Source: Chloroflexota bacterium
GTDB lineage: Bacteria > Chloroflexota > Anaerolineae > SpSt-313
Reading direction: 5' to 3'
Length of the DNA: 41,512 nucleotides
Assembly: GCA_029553955.1 (NCBI GenBank)
Contig: JAKPJZ010000137.1
Location: forward strand, 1 to 41,512
The notes under the pieces were generated by a model. The model ran no database searches. It had not been told where the DNA came from and saw only the letters and a program-made list of their open reading frames with translations. Below are positions 15,862 to 24,198 of the stretch, in pieces. Made by a program: the position numbers and the translations under genes. Within the stretch, counting starts at the first letter, position 1. Each line of letters opens with the position of its first letter.

Positions 15862-17655
15862 TCACACTTCCGCTCGCGCCTGCAGCCATGCGGCGAGGAC
15901 GACCAACTTCCACAGCAGCCCGCGCAGCCCTGCGTCGCCGGCCTGGGCCTGGTGGGCCACCCAATCGACGGTGCCCATACGGAAGAGCGATGCGAACTGG
16001 GCCGGCAGCGCGGCGCGCAGCGACTCCCACAACGGGCTTACCACGGCGGCAAACCACGGCCCGAGCAACGGGCTCGGGAAGCCCTGCTTAGGGCGCTCGG
16101 TGACCTCCTGGGGCAGCACGCCCCGCGCCATGCGCCGCAGCACGAGTTTGTCGCCGCGGGGCCCGAGCTTGTGGGTGCTGGGGCAGCGCATGGCCGCCTC
16201 CACCACGTCCACATTCAGGTAGGGCGAGCGAGCCTGGATGGAGGCCGCCACTGTCAGGCGGTGACCGACGGCCAGGAGTTGCTCCGGCAGGCGCCCAGTG
16301 AGATCGGCAGCCAGCACCTGCCACAACGGGTCGCCGGCGGGCTGCGGCCCTGGGCCGGCATCGAACCAGCCCGGCGGCCGCGAGCGGTCGAGGCCGGCCA
16401 GCAGCGCCGGCTGGAAGAGCTGCTCTGCCAGGGGCCACGGCAGCCCGGTCATGAAAGGGAACAGGGGGTTACCGCCGGGGCCGACCGGTGGGTGCGCGCG
16501 CAGGGCATCGCATGCGGCGCGGTGTAGCGCATAGCCGGCAAACAGCTCGTCGGCGCCGGCGCCGGTCAGCACGACGCGCACGTCTCGCGCCGCGAATTGG
16601 GCGAGCAGCGCCAACGATAGGGCTGTCGGGTCGGCGCAGGGCTCGTCGAGGTGCTGCGCGAGGTAGGGCACGGCCTCCGCCAGCTCGCGCGGCGTGGCGG
16701 TGAGCGAGTGCAGGCGCAGGCCCAGGGCCGCGGCTACGCGGCGGGCATAGGCGAGGTCGAGCGAGTGCTCGTCGCCATCGTAGCCGAGCGCGAAGGCCTG
16801 GACGGGGCCCCTCTCCGCCTGGGCCAACAGCGCGGCGATCAGCGACGAGTCGAGGCCACCGCTCAGCAGGACGCCCGCCGGCCCATCCGCAGTATCGTAC
16901 GCGTGGATGCAGGCCCTGCGCAACGGTCGGGCGATGTTCTCGGCGCTGGCGGCCTCGTCGCCTGTGCGTGCCGGAACGGGCAGCGGCAGTTGCCAGTAGC
17001 GTTGCTGGCGGCCGTGCAGGCGGAGGTCGATAACCTCGACGGTCGCGGGCGGCAGCTTGTCGATGCCCCGCACCATGCTGGCCGGGCCGGGCACGTAGCC
17101 GCAGGCGATGTAGCCGGCGAGCGACAACGGGTCGATCTCGCCGGGCGCCGCCGGCAACGACGTCAGGGCGCGCAGCTCGGAAGCGAAGGCCAGCACCCCA
17201 TCGCCCCGCCAGAGGTAGAGGGGCTTTTCGCCCAACCGGTCGCGGGCTACCACGAGGCGGCCAAGGCGCGCATCCCACAGGGCCAGGGCAAACGCGCCGT
17301 GGAGCGCCCGGGGGAACTCGGGCCCCAGGTCTTTATAGAGGTGCACGACGGCGGCCGCGTCGCCATCCTGGGCCAACCGGTGCCGGCCGGCGAGCTCGCG
17401 GCGCAACTGCCGGCCGTTGTAGAGTGCGCCGTCGATCACGGCCCAGAGGGTCTCGTCCTCGCTGTGAACCGGCTGGCGGCGGCCGTGTGGCGCGATGCCG
17501 GCCAGAGCCCCGGCGCCCAGCCCGGCGCCGGCCAGGCAGACCCGCTGGCGCGCGCCGGACCCGCGCTGGGCCATGTTGGCCGCCAGATCGGCCAGCATGG
17601 CCTCAATCTGCCCGGGGGTGAGGCCTGCCCCGACGAGGCCATAGATGCCGCACAT
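15862..17655 (-). CDS. Asparagine synthase (glutamine-hydrolysing)-like amidotransferase
   Basis: The 597-aa protein has an N-terminal Ntn glutaminase domain (MCGIYG, Cys2 nucleophile kept) and a C-terminal synthetase domain with PP-loop LLSGGLDSS (263-271) and LTGAGADELFAGY. In the family the reaction is ATP-dependent amidation of a carboxylate through an acyl-AMP. Aligned with E. coli AsnB, the glutamine-pocket residues appear changed: Arg to Ala50, Asn to Asp75 and Glu to Ala77, while Gly76 and Asp99 remain. The usual RGPD segment is RGSG. Ammonia supply from glutamine may be lost. It lies 38 bp downstream of the ligase gene and 10 bp upstream of the radical SAM gene. In this setting it more likely amidates or cyclises a pathway intermediate than makes free asparagine. 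Confidence 0.88.
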   Translation of the reverse strand: MCGIYGLVGAGLTPGQIEAMLADLAANMAQRGSGARQRVCLAGAGLGAGALAGIAPHGRRQPVHSEDETLWAVIDGALYNGRQLRRELAGRHRLAQDGDAAAVVHLYKDLGPEFPRALHGAFALALWDARLGRLVVARDRLGEKPLYLWRGDGVLAFASELRALTSLPAAPGEIDPLSLAGYIACGYVPGPASMVRGIDKLPPATVEVIDLRLHGRQQRYWQLPLPVPARTGDEAASAENIARPLRRACIHAYDTADGPAGVLLSGGLDSSLIAALLAQAERGPVQAFALGYDGDEHSLDLAYARRVAAALGLRLHSLTATPRELAEAVPYLAQHLDEPCADPTALSLALLAQFAARDVRVVLTGAGADELFAGYALHRAACDALRAHPPVGPGGNPLFPFMTGLPWPLAEQLFQPALLAGLDRSRPPGWFDAGPGPQPAGDPLWQVLAADLTGRLPEQLLAVGHRLTVAASIQARSPYLNVDVVEAAMRCPSTHKLGPRGDKLVLRRMARGVLPQEVTERPKQGFPSPLLGPWFAAVVSPLWESLRAALPAQFASLFRMGTVDWVAHQAQAGDAGLRGLLWKLVVLAAWLQARAEV

Positions 17656-17693
17656 GCGCCTCCAGTCTCCCCTTCACCTACTTGACCGATGCT

Positions 17694-18953
17694 CTAGCAG
17701 CGCCGGCTGCGCTCATCGTAGATGCGGTGCGGTTTGACCTCATCGCGGGCGAGTGTGCCCGGCTCGCGCACCAGCAGCCTGACGTGCGCCGACAGCACAT
17801 CCGACAGCGCCTGCGACAGAGCGGCGACGTCGACCCGTTGCCCTGGCAGTGGCTCCAGTTCCACGATCACCGCGTCGGTATGGTCGTCGTCTACCACGGT
17901 GAGGCGGAACTCGTTGCCGACAGAGGGCAAGCCCAACAGCACCTCTTCGACCCGCTGCGGGAAGACCAGGTGCCCGCCGATGTTGGCCATGAAAGGCGAG
18001 CGCCCCGCATAGTACAGGCGTGGCGACGTGCGGCCGCAGCGGCAGGGCGCGCTGACCAGGCGCACATAGTCTTCACTCTGATACCGGATCAGCGGCGAGC
18101 CCTTCTGCCAGAGGGCAGTAAAGACGGCGATGCCCACCTCTCCCTCGCCGGCCGGCTGCAGGGTACGCGGATCCAGGACCTCGATCAACACCCGGTCGCT
18201 CATCACGTGCATGCCGTCTCGGCACTTGCACTCGCCTGCGACAGGGCCAAAGATCTCGCTCAGGCCAAAAAAGTTGTAGCAGCGGTCGCCCCAGACGCTC
18301 TCGATGCGTCGCCGCCGGGCGTTCGAGAGATAGTCGCCGGCACAGTGGAAACAGCGGCGGCCGGCCAGGGCGGCGGAGCGGCCGGTCATGGCTGCATATT
18401 CGGCCAGGCGCGTGCCGACGATAGGCAGGCTGGTGATGATGGTCGGCTGGAACTCGACGATGGCATCCAGAGTCTGGCCCGGGCTGGAGGCGCCGAGGGG
18501 CACAACGCCCGAGTGCATGGCGTTGTACTGGTTGATCATGCAGAACCACATCACCGGCAGGCCCATGGGTGCGATGATGAGCGCGCAATCTTCGGGCGCA
18601 ACGCCGACCCGGCCCATGGCGCGGCTGCCCCCCTGTCGCATCACCTCCGTATCGGTGCGCGACCAGAGATAGTGGGTGGGGGCGCCTGTGGTGCCGCTGG
18701 AGCTAAAGACGTATTCGACATCTTTCCGCGGCAGTGCGCTGCGAAAGGTGGGCAGAGTCGAGCGCAGATCGAGCTTGGTGGTCAACGGCAGACGCCAGAC
18801 GTCCTCCAGCGAGCGGACAGCGTCTCTGGAAACACCGTGGCGCTCAAAGTGTTGCTGGTAGAACGGGGTCTGCCATGCCCAGTCGAGGGCGAGAAGCAGG
18901 TTCTCCTCCTGCACAAGGCGGAGCTCCGAGGGGGTGGCGTAATCTGGCTGCAC
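17694..18953 (-). CDS. PaaK-like AMP-forming ligase (phenylacetate-CoA ligase family)
   Basis: This is the first gene of the nine-gene operon. The 419-aa protein has the adenylate-forming P-loop SSSGTTGAPT (84-93), the NFFGLSEIFGP motif, IRYQSEDYVRL and the C-terminal GRSPFMANIGGHLVFP, all arranged as in PaaK-type ligases. These activate a carboxylic acid (often aromatic) as the acyl-adenylate and then the CoA thioester. A CxC-plus-CxC set (ECKC, PCRCG) resembles the zinc site of some PaaK relatives. The GTG start at 18953 has GGAGG 6-7 nt upstream. It presumably supplies an activated acyl group for decorating the product of the glycosyltransferase and UbiA genes. Confidence 0.85.
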   Translation of the reverse strand: MQPDYATPSELRLVQEENLLLALDWAWQTPFYQQHFERHGVSRDAVRSLEDVWRLPLTTKLDLRSTLPTFRSALPRKDVEYVFSSSGTTGAPTHYLWSRTDTEVMRQGGSRAMGRVGVAPEDCALIIAPMGLPVMWFCMINQYNAMHSGVVPLGASSPGQTLDAIVEFQPTIITSLPIVGTRLAEYAAMTGRSAALAGRRCFHCAGDYLSNARRRRIESVWGDRCYNFFGLSEIFGPVAGECKCRDGMHVMSDRVLIEVLDPRTLQPAGEGEVGIAVFTALWQKGSPLIRYQSEDYVRLVSAPCRCGRTSPRLYYAGRSPFMANIGGHLVFPQRVEEVLLGLPSVGNEFRLTVVDDDHTDAVIVELEPLPGQRVDVAALSQALSDVLSAHVRLLVREPGTLARDEVKPHRIYDERSRRC

Positions 18954-19009
18954 GAATGCCTCCGGGGCGCGGGACCGTGCCGTAGTCGCCGGCGAGCAGG
19001 TTCTGCTCC

Positions 19010-19037
19010 ATTATAGGCGGCAATGGGGCAACGTCAA
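19010..19037 (-). promoter_or_regulatory. Promoter of the nine-gene operon (PaaK to AlkP)
   Basis: On the minus strand TTGACG (19032-19037), 16 bp, then TATAAT (19010-19015), about 57 bp upstream of the GTG at 18953. The genes from 18953 down to 8279 have gaps of 38 bp or less, or overlap, so this is likely the main promoter for all nine. Confidence 0.65.
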
Positions 19038-19150
19038 GAACAACCGCAAGATATACAATCATCGCTGGCCCGGCTGTGGCCTGCGAGTGACGTGATGAGA
19101 CGCGGGGGGGGCATCGCGGGGCGCCGCACGCCACACTGCGTAGCCGATTC

Positions 19151-19182
19151 CGCACCCAGCAGAGCCGCCTCTGCTGGGTGCG
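19151..19182. terminator. Hairpin downstream of gmd
   Basis: Perfect 14-bp arms (19151-19164 and 19169-19182, CGCACCCAGCAGAG) with a 4-nt loop, 11 bp past the gmd stop. On the minus strand the T-run lies before rather than after the stem, so this is a hairpin-type transcription barrier of uncertain efficiency, separating gmd from the nine-gene operon. Confidence 0.5.
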
Positions 19183-19192
19183 AAAAACAGGT

Positions 19193-20164
19193 TCAGTGAG
19201 GCAACTGCCGCTGCACCAGCGCCATATCGGCATCCACCATCAGGCGCGCGAGCTGCTGGAAGCTGACCTCGGGCTGCCAGCCCAGCTTGGTGCGTGCCTT
19301 GGTCGCGTCGCCGATGAGCTGGTCGACCTCGGCGGGGCGTATGAAGCGCTGGTCGATCTCCACGTGGTCCTGCCACTTCAGCCCCAGGTAGCCGAAGCAC
19401 TCCTCCAGCCACTCGCGCACCGAATGCGTCTCGCCGGTGGCGATGACATAGTCGTCGGGCTGGTCTTGCTGCAGCATCAGCCACATGGCGCGCACATAGT
19501 CGCCGGCATAGCCCCAATCGCGGCGCGCCTCCAAGTTGCCCATGGGCAGCGTTTGCGCCAAGCCCAGCTTGATGCGCGCGGCGCCGTAGGTCGACTTGCG
19601 GGTGACGAACTCGAGCCCGCGCCGCGGCGACTCGTGGTTGAAGAGGATGCCCGAGCAGGCAAAGAGGTTGTAGCTCTCGCGATAGTTGACGGTGATCCAG
19701 TGGCCGTAGACCTTGGCCACACCGTAGGGGCTGCGCGGGTAGAGCGGCGTCGTCTCGCGCTGCGGCACCTCGCGCACCTTGCCGAAAATCTCGCTCGATG
19801 AGGCCTGGTAGAAGCGGATCTCGGGGTTCACCAGGCGCACCGCCTCGAGCATGCGCGTCACGCCCAGGGCAGTGAACTCGCCGGTCAGCACCGGCTGCTG
19901 CCACGAGGTGGGCACGAACGACTGCGCGGCCAGGTTGTAGACCTCGGTGGGGCGGTGCTCTTTCAGAATGTCGATGAGCGACACCTGGTCGAGCAGGTCG
20001 CCCTGGACGAGTGTCAGCCGGTCTTGGATGTGGCGGATGCGCTCGAAATTGAGCGTGCTGGTGCGACGCACCATGCCGACCACGTCGTAGCCTTTGTCGA
20101 GCAGGAACTCGGCCAGGTACGAGCCATCCTGGCCTGTGATGCCGGTGATGAGAGCCTTCTTCAT
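19193..20164 (-). CDS. gmd: GDP-mannose 4,6-dehydratase
   Basis: Gmd converts GDP-D-mannose to GDP-4-keto-6-deoxy-D-mannose. The 323-aa protein has the Rossmann motif [35 protein letters not shown], the catalytic [14 protein letters not shown] and [15 protein letters not shown], all hallmark Gmd segments. The ATG at 20164 follows GGAAAGG. The open frame upstream to 20260 is translated repeat and is left out. With the rmd-like gene just upstream it would make GDP-D-rhamnose for the surface glycan locus. Confidence 0.96.
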   Translation of the reverse strand: MKKALITGITGQDGSYLAEFLLDKGYDVVGMVRRTSTLNFERIRHIQDRLTLVQGDLLDQVSLIDILKEHRPTEVYNLAAQSFVPTSWQQPVLTGEFTALGVTRMLEAVRLVNPEIRFYQASSSEIFGKVREVPQRETTPLYPRSPYGVAKVYGHWITVNYRESYNLFACSGILFNHESPRRGLEFVTRKSTYGAARIKLGLAQTLPMGNLEARRDWGYAGDYVRAMWLMLQQDQPDDYVIATGETHSVREWLEECFGYLGLKWQDHVEIDQRFIRPAEVDQLIGDATKARTKLGWQPEVSFQQLARLMVDADMALVQRQLPH

Positions 20165-20177
20165 GATAACCTTTCCA

Positions 20178-20411
20178 TGTGATGCGTATCGCGCAAAACG
20201 TAAAGCGTAATGCGTAAAACGCAATGCGCAAGGCTGCCTATTCAGCACCCCACCTCGCAACTGCTCAGCCTGTCATTGCGAGCCGCAGCGAAGCAATCTC
20301 CAACGTGGCCGTGACGCGCATGGCTGGGGATTGCTTCGCTGCGGCTCGCAATGACAGGCTGAGCAGTGACCTCGCCTCAAGGCAATACCCTGCGTTTTAC
20401 GTTTTACGTAC
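20178..20411. repeat. Heptamer repeat array C split by a 39-bp perfect inverted repeat
   Basis: Heptamer units (GTAAAGC, GTAATGC, GTAAAAC, GCAATGC) lie at 20178-20229 and their complements at 20391-20411. Between them is a perfect inverted repeat with 39-nt arms (20260-20298 and 20329-20367) containing TGTCATTGCGAGCCGCAGCG and AAGCAATC. The inner element looks like an insertion of one repeat family into the other. Such TCATTGCGAG repeats are known as dispersed intergenic elements in several phyla. The 3' end of the rmd-like gene lies in the right-hand heptamers. Confidence 0.8.
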
Positions 20412-21374
20412 CCGCTCGCGCCAATACTCTAGCACGTCGCGCAGGGTTTCGTTGAGGGTGTGGTTCGGGCGCCAGCCGGTGCGCTCGCGGAGCTTGGTGC
20501 AGTCGCTGACCAGTTCGGGCACATCGGAGGGGCGCAGCCGGGCGGGGTCGGGCTCCACCTGCAATGGGAGGCGGCTGAGGCCCAGCAGAACCTCGAGCAC
20601 CTCCTGGATGCTGTAGGCGCGCTCGCTGCCCACGTTGTAGACCTCGCCGGGCTCGCCGCGTTCGAGGGCCAGGGTGTAGGCGTGGACCACGTCGCGCACA
20701 TCGGTAAAGTCGCGACGGGCGGTCAGGTTGCCCACGCGCAGCAATGGCGGGCGCAGGCCGGCCTCGGCCTCGGCGATCTGCTTGGCGAAATCGGCGGTCA
20801 CAAAGCCGGTGCCCTGGCGCGGGCCGATGTGGGTGAAGGGGCGCAGGCGCACAATCGGCAGGTGGTGGCTCAGAAAGTACTGATAGCCGAGATAGTCTTG
20901 GGCGATCTTGCTCACCGAGTAGGGATTGTTGGGGCGCAGCGGGTTCGTCTCGCGGACGGGCAGCTCGTCGGGGCGCACCAGGCCATACTCGTCGGCCGAG
21001 CCGATGATCAGCAGGCGCGGCCTGAGCTCCAGGGCGAGCAGCGCCTCGATGAGGTTGAGCTGGCCGAGGATATTGTTCACCAGGGTCGGCCCTGGCGAGG
21101 CCCAGGCCTGCGGCACCGCGGCCTGCGCCGCCAGGTGGAACACATAGTCGGGCCGGATGTCGGCGAGCACGCCGCGCAGCCAACCGGTGTCTTCCATGTC
21201 GCCCAGGTAGAGGCGCAGCCGGCCCTTGATGGCGTCGATGTTATGGGTGCCGCCCGCAGGCAGCGATAGCCCGCTGACCTCATACCCCGCCCCGAGCAGG
21301 TGCTCGGCCAGGTGGCTGCCGGCAAAGCCGGCGATGCCGGTGATAAAGGCACGTTTGACCAAGTTGTCAGCCAT
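20397..21374 (-). CDS. rmd: GDP-6-deoxy-D-mannose reductase-like NAD-dependent epimerase/dehydratase
   Basis: The 325-aa short-chain dehydrogenase has TGIAGFAGSHLAEHLL (13-28), LAAQAAVP, IIGSADEYG, the catalytic YSVSK and FTHIGPRQGTGFV, matching GDP-4-keto-6-deoxymannose reductases. With Gmd it would yield GDP-D-rhamnose. A GDP-sugar epimerase with another product is possible. The last residues (KT and stop) come from heptamer repeat units, so the C-terminus seems to have been capped by the repeat. The ATG at 21374 is preceded only by a weak GAAAG. Confidence 0.85.
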   Translation of the reverse strand: MADNLVKRAFITGIAGFAGSHLAEHLLGAGYEVSGLSLPAGGTHNIDAIKGRLRLYLGDMEDTGWLRGVLADIRPDYVFHLAAQAAVPQAWASPGPTLVNNILGQLNLIEALLALELRPRLLIIGSADEYGLVRPDELPVRETNPLRPNNPYSVSKIAQDYLGYQYFLSHHLPIVRLRPFTHIGPRQGTGFVTADFAKQIAEAEAGLRPPLLRVGNLTARRDFTDVRDVVHAYTLALERGEPGEVYNVGSERAYSIQEVLEVLLGLSRLPLQVEPDPARLRPSDVPELVSDCTKLRERTGWRPNHTLNETLRDVLEYWRERVRKT

Positions 21375-21433
21375 CAGCTTTCAGCGGTCAGCAGGGCCCG
21401 TACGACGAGGGCTGGTAGACCTGCTGCTCAGCT

Positions 21434-21461
21434 ATTGTACATGAGTCGGGCGTGTTGCCAA
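21434..21461 (-). promoter_or_regulatory. Promoter of the rmd-gmd pair
   Basis: On the minus strand TTGGCA (21456-21461), 16 bp, then TACAAT (21434-21439), 60 bp upstream of the ATG at 21374. Confidence 0.5.
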
Positions 21462-21500
21462 ACCGGCCTGGGCCTGTAGTGAGGGAGAGTGGGGTCGCCT

Positions 21501-21837
21501 CCAAGACCTGACACACCGATGTCCATGGCAGGTGGTCAGCGTCGGCTTTCTGGCAAAAACTCGGTCTAGCTCGCGCCGCGGCTGGCGGACGGTTTCTCCT
21601 GCCGCAGGGTGGGCCCCCCTACCGTTCCCCCGTCGCGGGGGAATGGGGCTGTCTTCCGCGGCACTAGATCGCTCGCTTGCCGTTTCTTGGCCACCCAGGA
21701 TGCGGTCGGGCGACCCCATTCCCCCGCGACGGGGGAACGGTAGGGGGGCCCACCCGTAGGTATGGGCAGGCGTCTGGCTGGGTTATTGCCAATCGCCTGC
21801 CATGGAAATCGCTGTGCCAGGTCTTGGAGCATCAGCC
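21501..21837. repeat. Nested long inverted repeat, possible miniature element
   Basis: Outer arms at 21501-21534 and 21804-21837 (CCAAGACCTG end) match imperfectly as reverse complements. Inner arms of 42 nt at 21607-21648 and 21714-21755 are perfect and contain CCCCCGTCGCGGGGG, itself a palindrome. The whole ~337-bp structure fills the gap between rmd and metK and ends four bases past the metK stop. No open frame inside it is convincing. The outer-plus-inner design resembles a MITE. Confidence 0.75.
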
Positions 21838-21840
21838 AGG

Positions 21841-23052
21841 CTAGATACCCGCGTCGCGGCGCAGGGCGTCGGCCTTGTCGGTGTTCTCCCATGGGGCGTC
21901 GATGTCGGTGCGGCCAAAGTGGCCATAGGCCGCCGTGGGGCGATAGATGGGCCGGCGCAAGTTCAGGTCGCGGATGATGGCGCCGGGCCGCAGGTCAAAG
22001 TGCGCGCGCACGAGCTCCATGATCTTTTCGTCGGAGATGCGGCCGCTGCCGCAGGTCTCGATGTTCATCGAGACAGGTTGGGCCACGCCGATGGCGTAGG
22101 CCAACTGGATCTCGAGGCGGTCGGCGATGCCGGCGGCGACGAGGTTCTTGGCCACATAGCGCGCCGCATAGGCCGCCGAGCGGTCGACCTTGGTGGGGTC
22201 CTTGCCCGAGAAGGCGCCGCCGCCGTGCGAGACCATGCCACCGTAGGTATCGGCGATGATCTTGCGGCCGGTGACGCCCGAGTCGCCCATGGGGCCGCCG
22301 ATGACAAAGCGCCCGGTGGGGTTGATAAAGTAGCGGGTGCGCCTGTCGATGAACTGGGCCGGCATGGTGGCCTTGATCACATGCTCGAGGATATCGGCGC
22401 GAATCTGGTCTTGGCCGATGGCCGGGTCGTGCTGCGCCGAGACAACGATGGTATCGATGCGCGCCGGCTGGCCGTAGCTGTACTCCACCGTCACCTGCGA
22501 TTTGCCGTCGGGCCGCAGGTAGGGCAGGGTCTTGTCTCTGCGCACGGCGGCCAGGCGCTTGGAAAGCACGTGCGCCAGCATGATGGGCATGGGCATCAGC
22601 TCGGGCGTCTCGCGACAGGCAAAGCCGATCATCATGCCCTGGTCGCCGGCGCCGATGGCCTCGATGGCCGCATCGTCCATCTCGCCCTCTTTGGCCTCCA
22701 TCGCCCTGTCGACGCCGAGGGCAATGTCGGGCGACTGCTCTTTGATCGAGGTGACCACGCCGCAGGTCTCGGCGTCAAAGCCGTACTTGGCGCGCGTGTA
22801 GCCGATCTCCTCGATCGTCCTGCGGATCACGGCCGGCATATCGACGTAGCACTTGGTCGTGATCTCGCCCACCACCACCACCATGCCGGTGGTCGCCGCC
22901 GTCTCGCAGGCCACGCGGCCGTAGGGGTCCTGCGCCATGATGGCATCGAGGATCGAGTCGGAAATCTGGTCGCACAGCTTGTCGGGGTGGCCTTCGGTCA
23001 CCGACTCGCTGGTGAAGAGGTACTTGGGCGACGTCAGGAAGGTTGTGCTCAT
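21841..23052 (-). CDS. metK: S-adenosylmethionine synthetase
   Basis: MetK makes S-adenosylmethionine from methionine and ATP. The 403-aa protein has [19 protein letters not shown] near the N-terminus, the signature [12 protein letters not shown] and the P-loop-like [19 protein letters not shown], and is full length. The ATG at 23052 has AAGGAG 8 nt upstream; the frame upstream to 23172 is translated heptamer repeat. It follows the pfkB gene by 147 bp of repeat array D with no recognisable promoter, so it probably belongs to the riboswitch-controlled mtnA operon. Confidence 0.97.
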   Translation of the reverse strand: MSTTFLTSPKYLFTSESVTEGHPDKLCDQISDSILDAIMAQDPYGRVACETAATTGMVVVVGEITTKCYVDMPAVIRRTIEEIGYTRAKYGFDAETCGVVTSIKEQSPDIALGVDRAMEAKEGEMDDAAIEAIGAGDQGMMIGFACRETPELMPMPIMLAHVLSKRLAAVRRDKTLPYLRPDGKSQVTVEYSYGQPARIDTIVVSAQHDPAIGQDQIRADILEHVIKATMPAQFIDRRTRYFINPTGRFVIGGPMGDSGVTGRKIIADTYGGMVSHGGGAFSGKDPTKVDRSAAYAARYVAKNLVAAGIADRLEIQLAYAIGVAQPVSMNIETCGSGRISDEKIMELVRAHFDLRPGAIIRDLNLRRPIYRPTAAYGHFGRTDIDAPWENTDKADALRRDAGI

Positions 23053-23066
23053 GGGCTGTATCTCCT

Positions 23067-23214
23067 TTTGTTGATGCGTGGTGCGTAATGCGTAATGCGC
23101 AAACGTGATGCGTGATGCGTAAAACGTGATGCGTACTGCGTGATGCGTACTGCGTAATGTCTGCGGTGCCAACGAGGGCCTGCGCGCAGGCCCTGCGCAT
23201 CACGCATCACGCCC
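23067..23214. repeat. Heptamer repeat array D
   Basis: A dozen or more units (GTGGTGC, GTAATGC, GTGATGC, GTAAAAC, GTACTGC) extend from about 23077 to 23160. After a central GCCTGCGCGCAGGC palindrome (about 23178-23191) come the complementary CACGCAT units, ending at the stop codon of the pfkB gene (23200). It separates pfkB and metK. Confidence 0.8.
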
Positions 23215-24198
23215 CGGCTGCGCCTGCTTGAGCCGCTCGCAGGTGCCGAGCCAGGGGCAGGGCACCTCGAAGCTGGTAAAGCGCTTGAACGCTTCGTAGC
23301 GGCGGCGGATGTCGTCGAGGCTCAGCGTGCGCAGCCGGTCGAGGCTGAACCCTTCGACGGTGAACGAGGCCACGACGGTGCCGTGTACGATGGCCTGGCG
23401 GATGGCCATGTTGTCGAGCGCCCCCCCCGCCGCCCCCGCGTGGGCGTGTGCCAGGTAGCCCATAAAGCCGCCGGCAAAGGTATCGCCGGCGCCGGTGGGG
23501 TCGGCGATCTTTTCCAGCGGGTAGGCCGGCGCGAAAAAGTAGGTGCGGGTGGGGTCGCCGCCGTTGGCAAAGAGCACGGCGCCGTACTCGCCCTTCTTGA
23601 TGACCAGCGCCTTGGGCCCCAGCTCGAGGATCTTGTGGGCGGCGCGGATCAGGCTAAAGGTCTTGGCGAACTGGCGCGCCTCGGCCTCGTTCATGAGCAC
23701 GATATCGACGCGCTTGAGCGCCTCGGTGAGGGCGTCGTGCTTGTAGTCGATCCAATAGTTCATCGTATCGAGGGCGATCAGCCGGGGCGAGCGCACCTGG
23801 TCGAGCACGCTCATCTGCAGCTCGGGATCGATGTTGGCCAGGAAGACGTACTCGGCATCGCGGTATTGCTCGGGCAGCGTGGGCCGGAAGGTGGCAAAGA
23901 CGTTGAGCTCGGTGGCCAGGGTCTCGCAGTGGTTCATGTCATAGTCGTAGCGGCCCGACCAGCGGAAGGTCTTGCCCGCGGCGACCTGCAGGCCGCGGAT
24001 ATCGACCCCCCGGCCGACGAGAAAGTCGATGTGCTCGCGCGGAAAGTCGCTGCCCACGACGCCCACCAGGCTCACCGTGTCGTAGAGGCTGGCCACAGTA
24101 GAAAAGTAGGTAGCCGCGCCTCCCAGCGCCTCGCGCACGCGCCCGAAGGGGGTCTGGATGGAATCGAGGGCCACGGAACCGACGACCAGGATGCTCAC
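23200..24198 (-). CDS. PfkB/ribokinase-family carbohydrate or nucleoside kinase
   Basis: The 332-aa protein has GGAATYFSTVASLY (26-39) as substrate-binding start, the long sugar-binding half, and the PfkB signature ADPTGAGDTFAGGFMGYL with catalytic Asp in GAGD. The start is GTG at 24198, overlapping the upstream stop by 4 bp (GTGA). The last codons lie in heptamer array D. It sits between a MetE-like gene and metK in the mtnA operon. MtnA needs 5-methylthioribose-1-phosphate, and no classical MtnK or MtnP is in view. A role as methylthioribose or adenosine kinase is therefore an attractive but unproven inference; a generic ribokinase is the alternative. Confidence 0.88.
   Translation of the reverse strand: MSILVVGSVALDSIQTPFGRVREALGGAATYFSTVASLYDTVSLVGVVGSDFPREHIDFLVGRGVDIRGLQVAAGKTFRWSGRYDYDMNHCETLATELNVFATFRPTLPEQYRDAEYVFLANIDPELQMSVLDQVRSPRLIALDTMNYWIDYKHDALTEALKRVDIVLMNEAEARQFAKTFSLIRAAHKILELGPKALVIKKGEYGAVLFANGGDPTRTYFFAPAYPLEKIADPTGAGDTFAGGFMGYLAHAHAGAAGGALDNMAIRQAIVHGTVVASFTVEGFSLDRLRTLSLDDIRRRYEAFKRFTSFEVPCPWLGTCERLKQAQPGRDA

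Noticed and set aside
14793..18953. Lasso peptide or other RiPP cluster built on the AsnB-like and radical SAM genes
   Set aside because: No precursor peptide, B1/B2 leader-binding protein, protease or transporter is seen; the AsnB-like protein is larger and more AsnB-like than a lasso cyclase.
21802..23088. Plus-strand frame opposite metK
   Set aside because: Shadow of metK, which has every expected motif on the other strand.
23052..23172. Longer N-terminus for metK (and likewise azlC, gmd and the MetE-like gene)
   Set aside because: The extra residues are translated heptamer repeats rich in RITHHA-like strings; the internal starts have ribosome binding sites and match the families.
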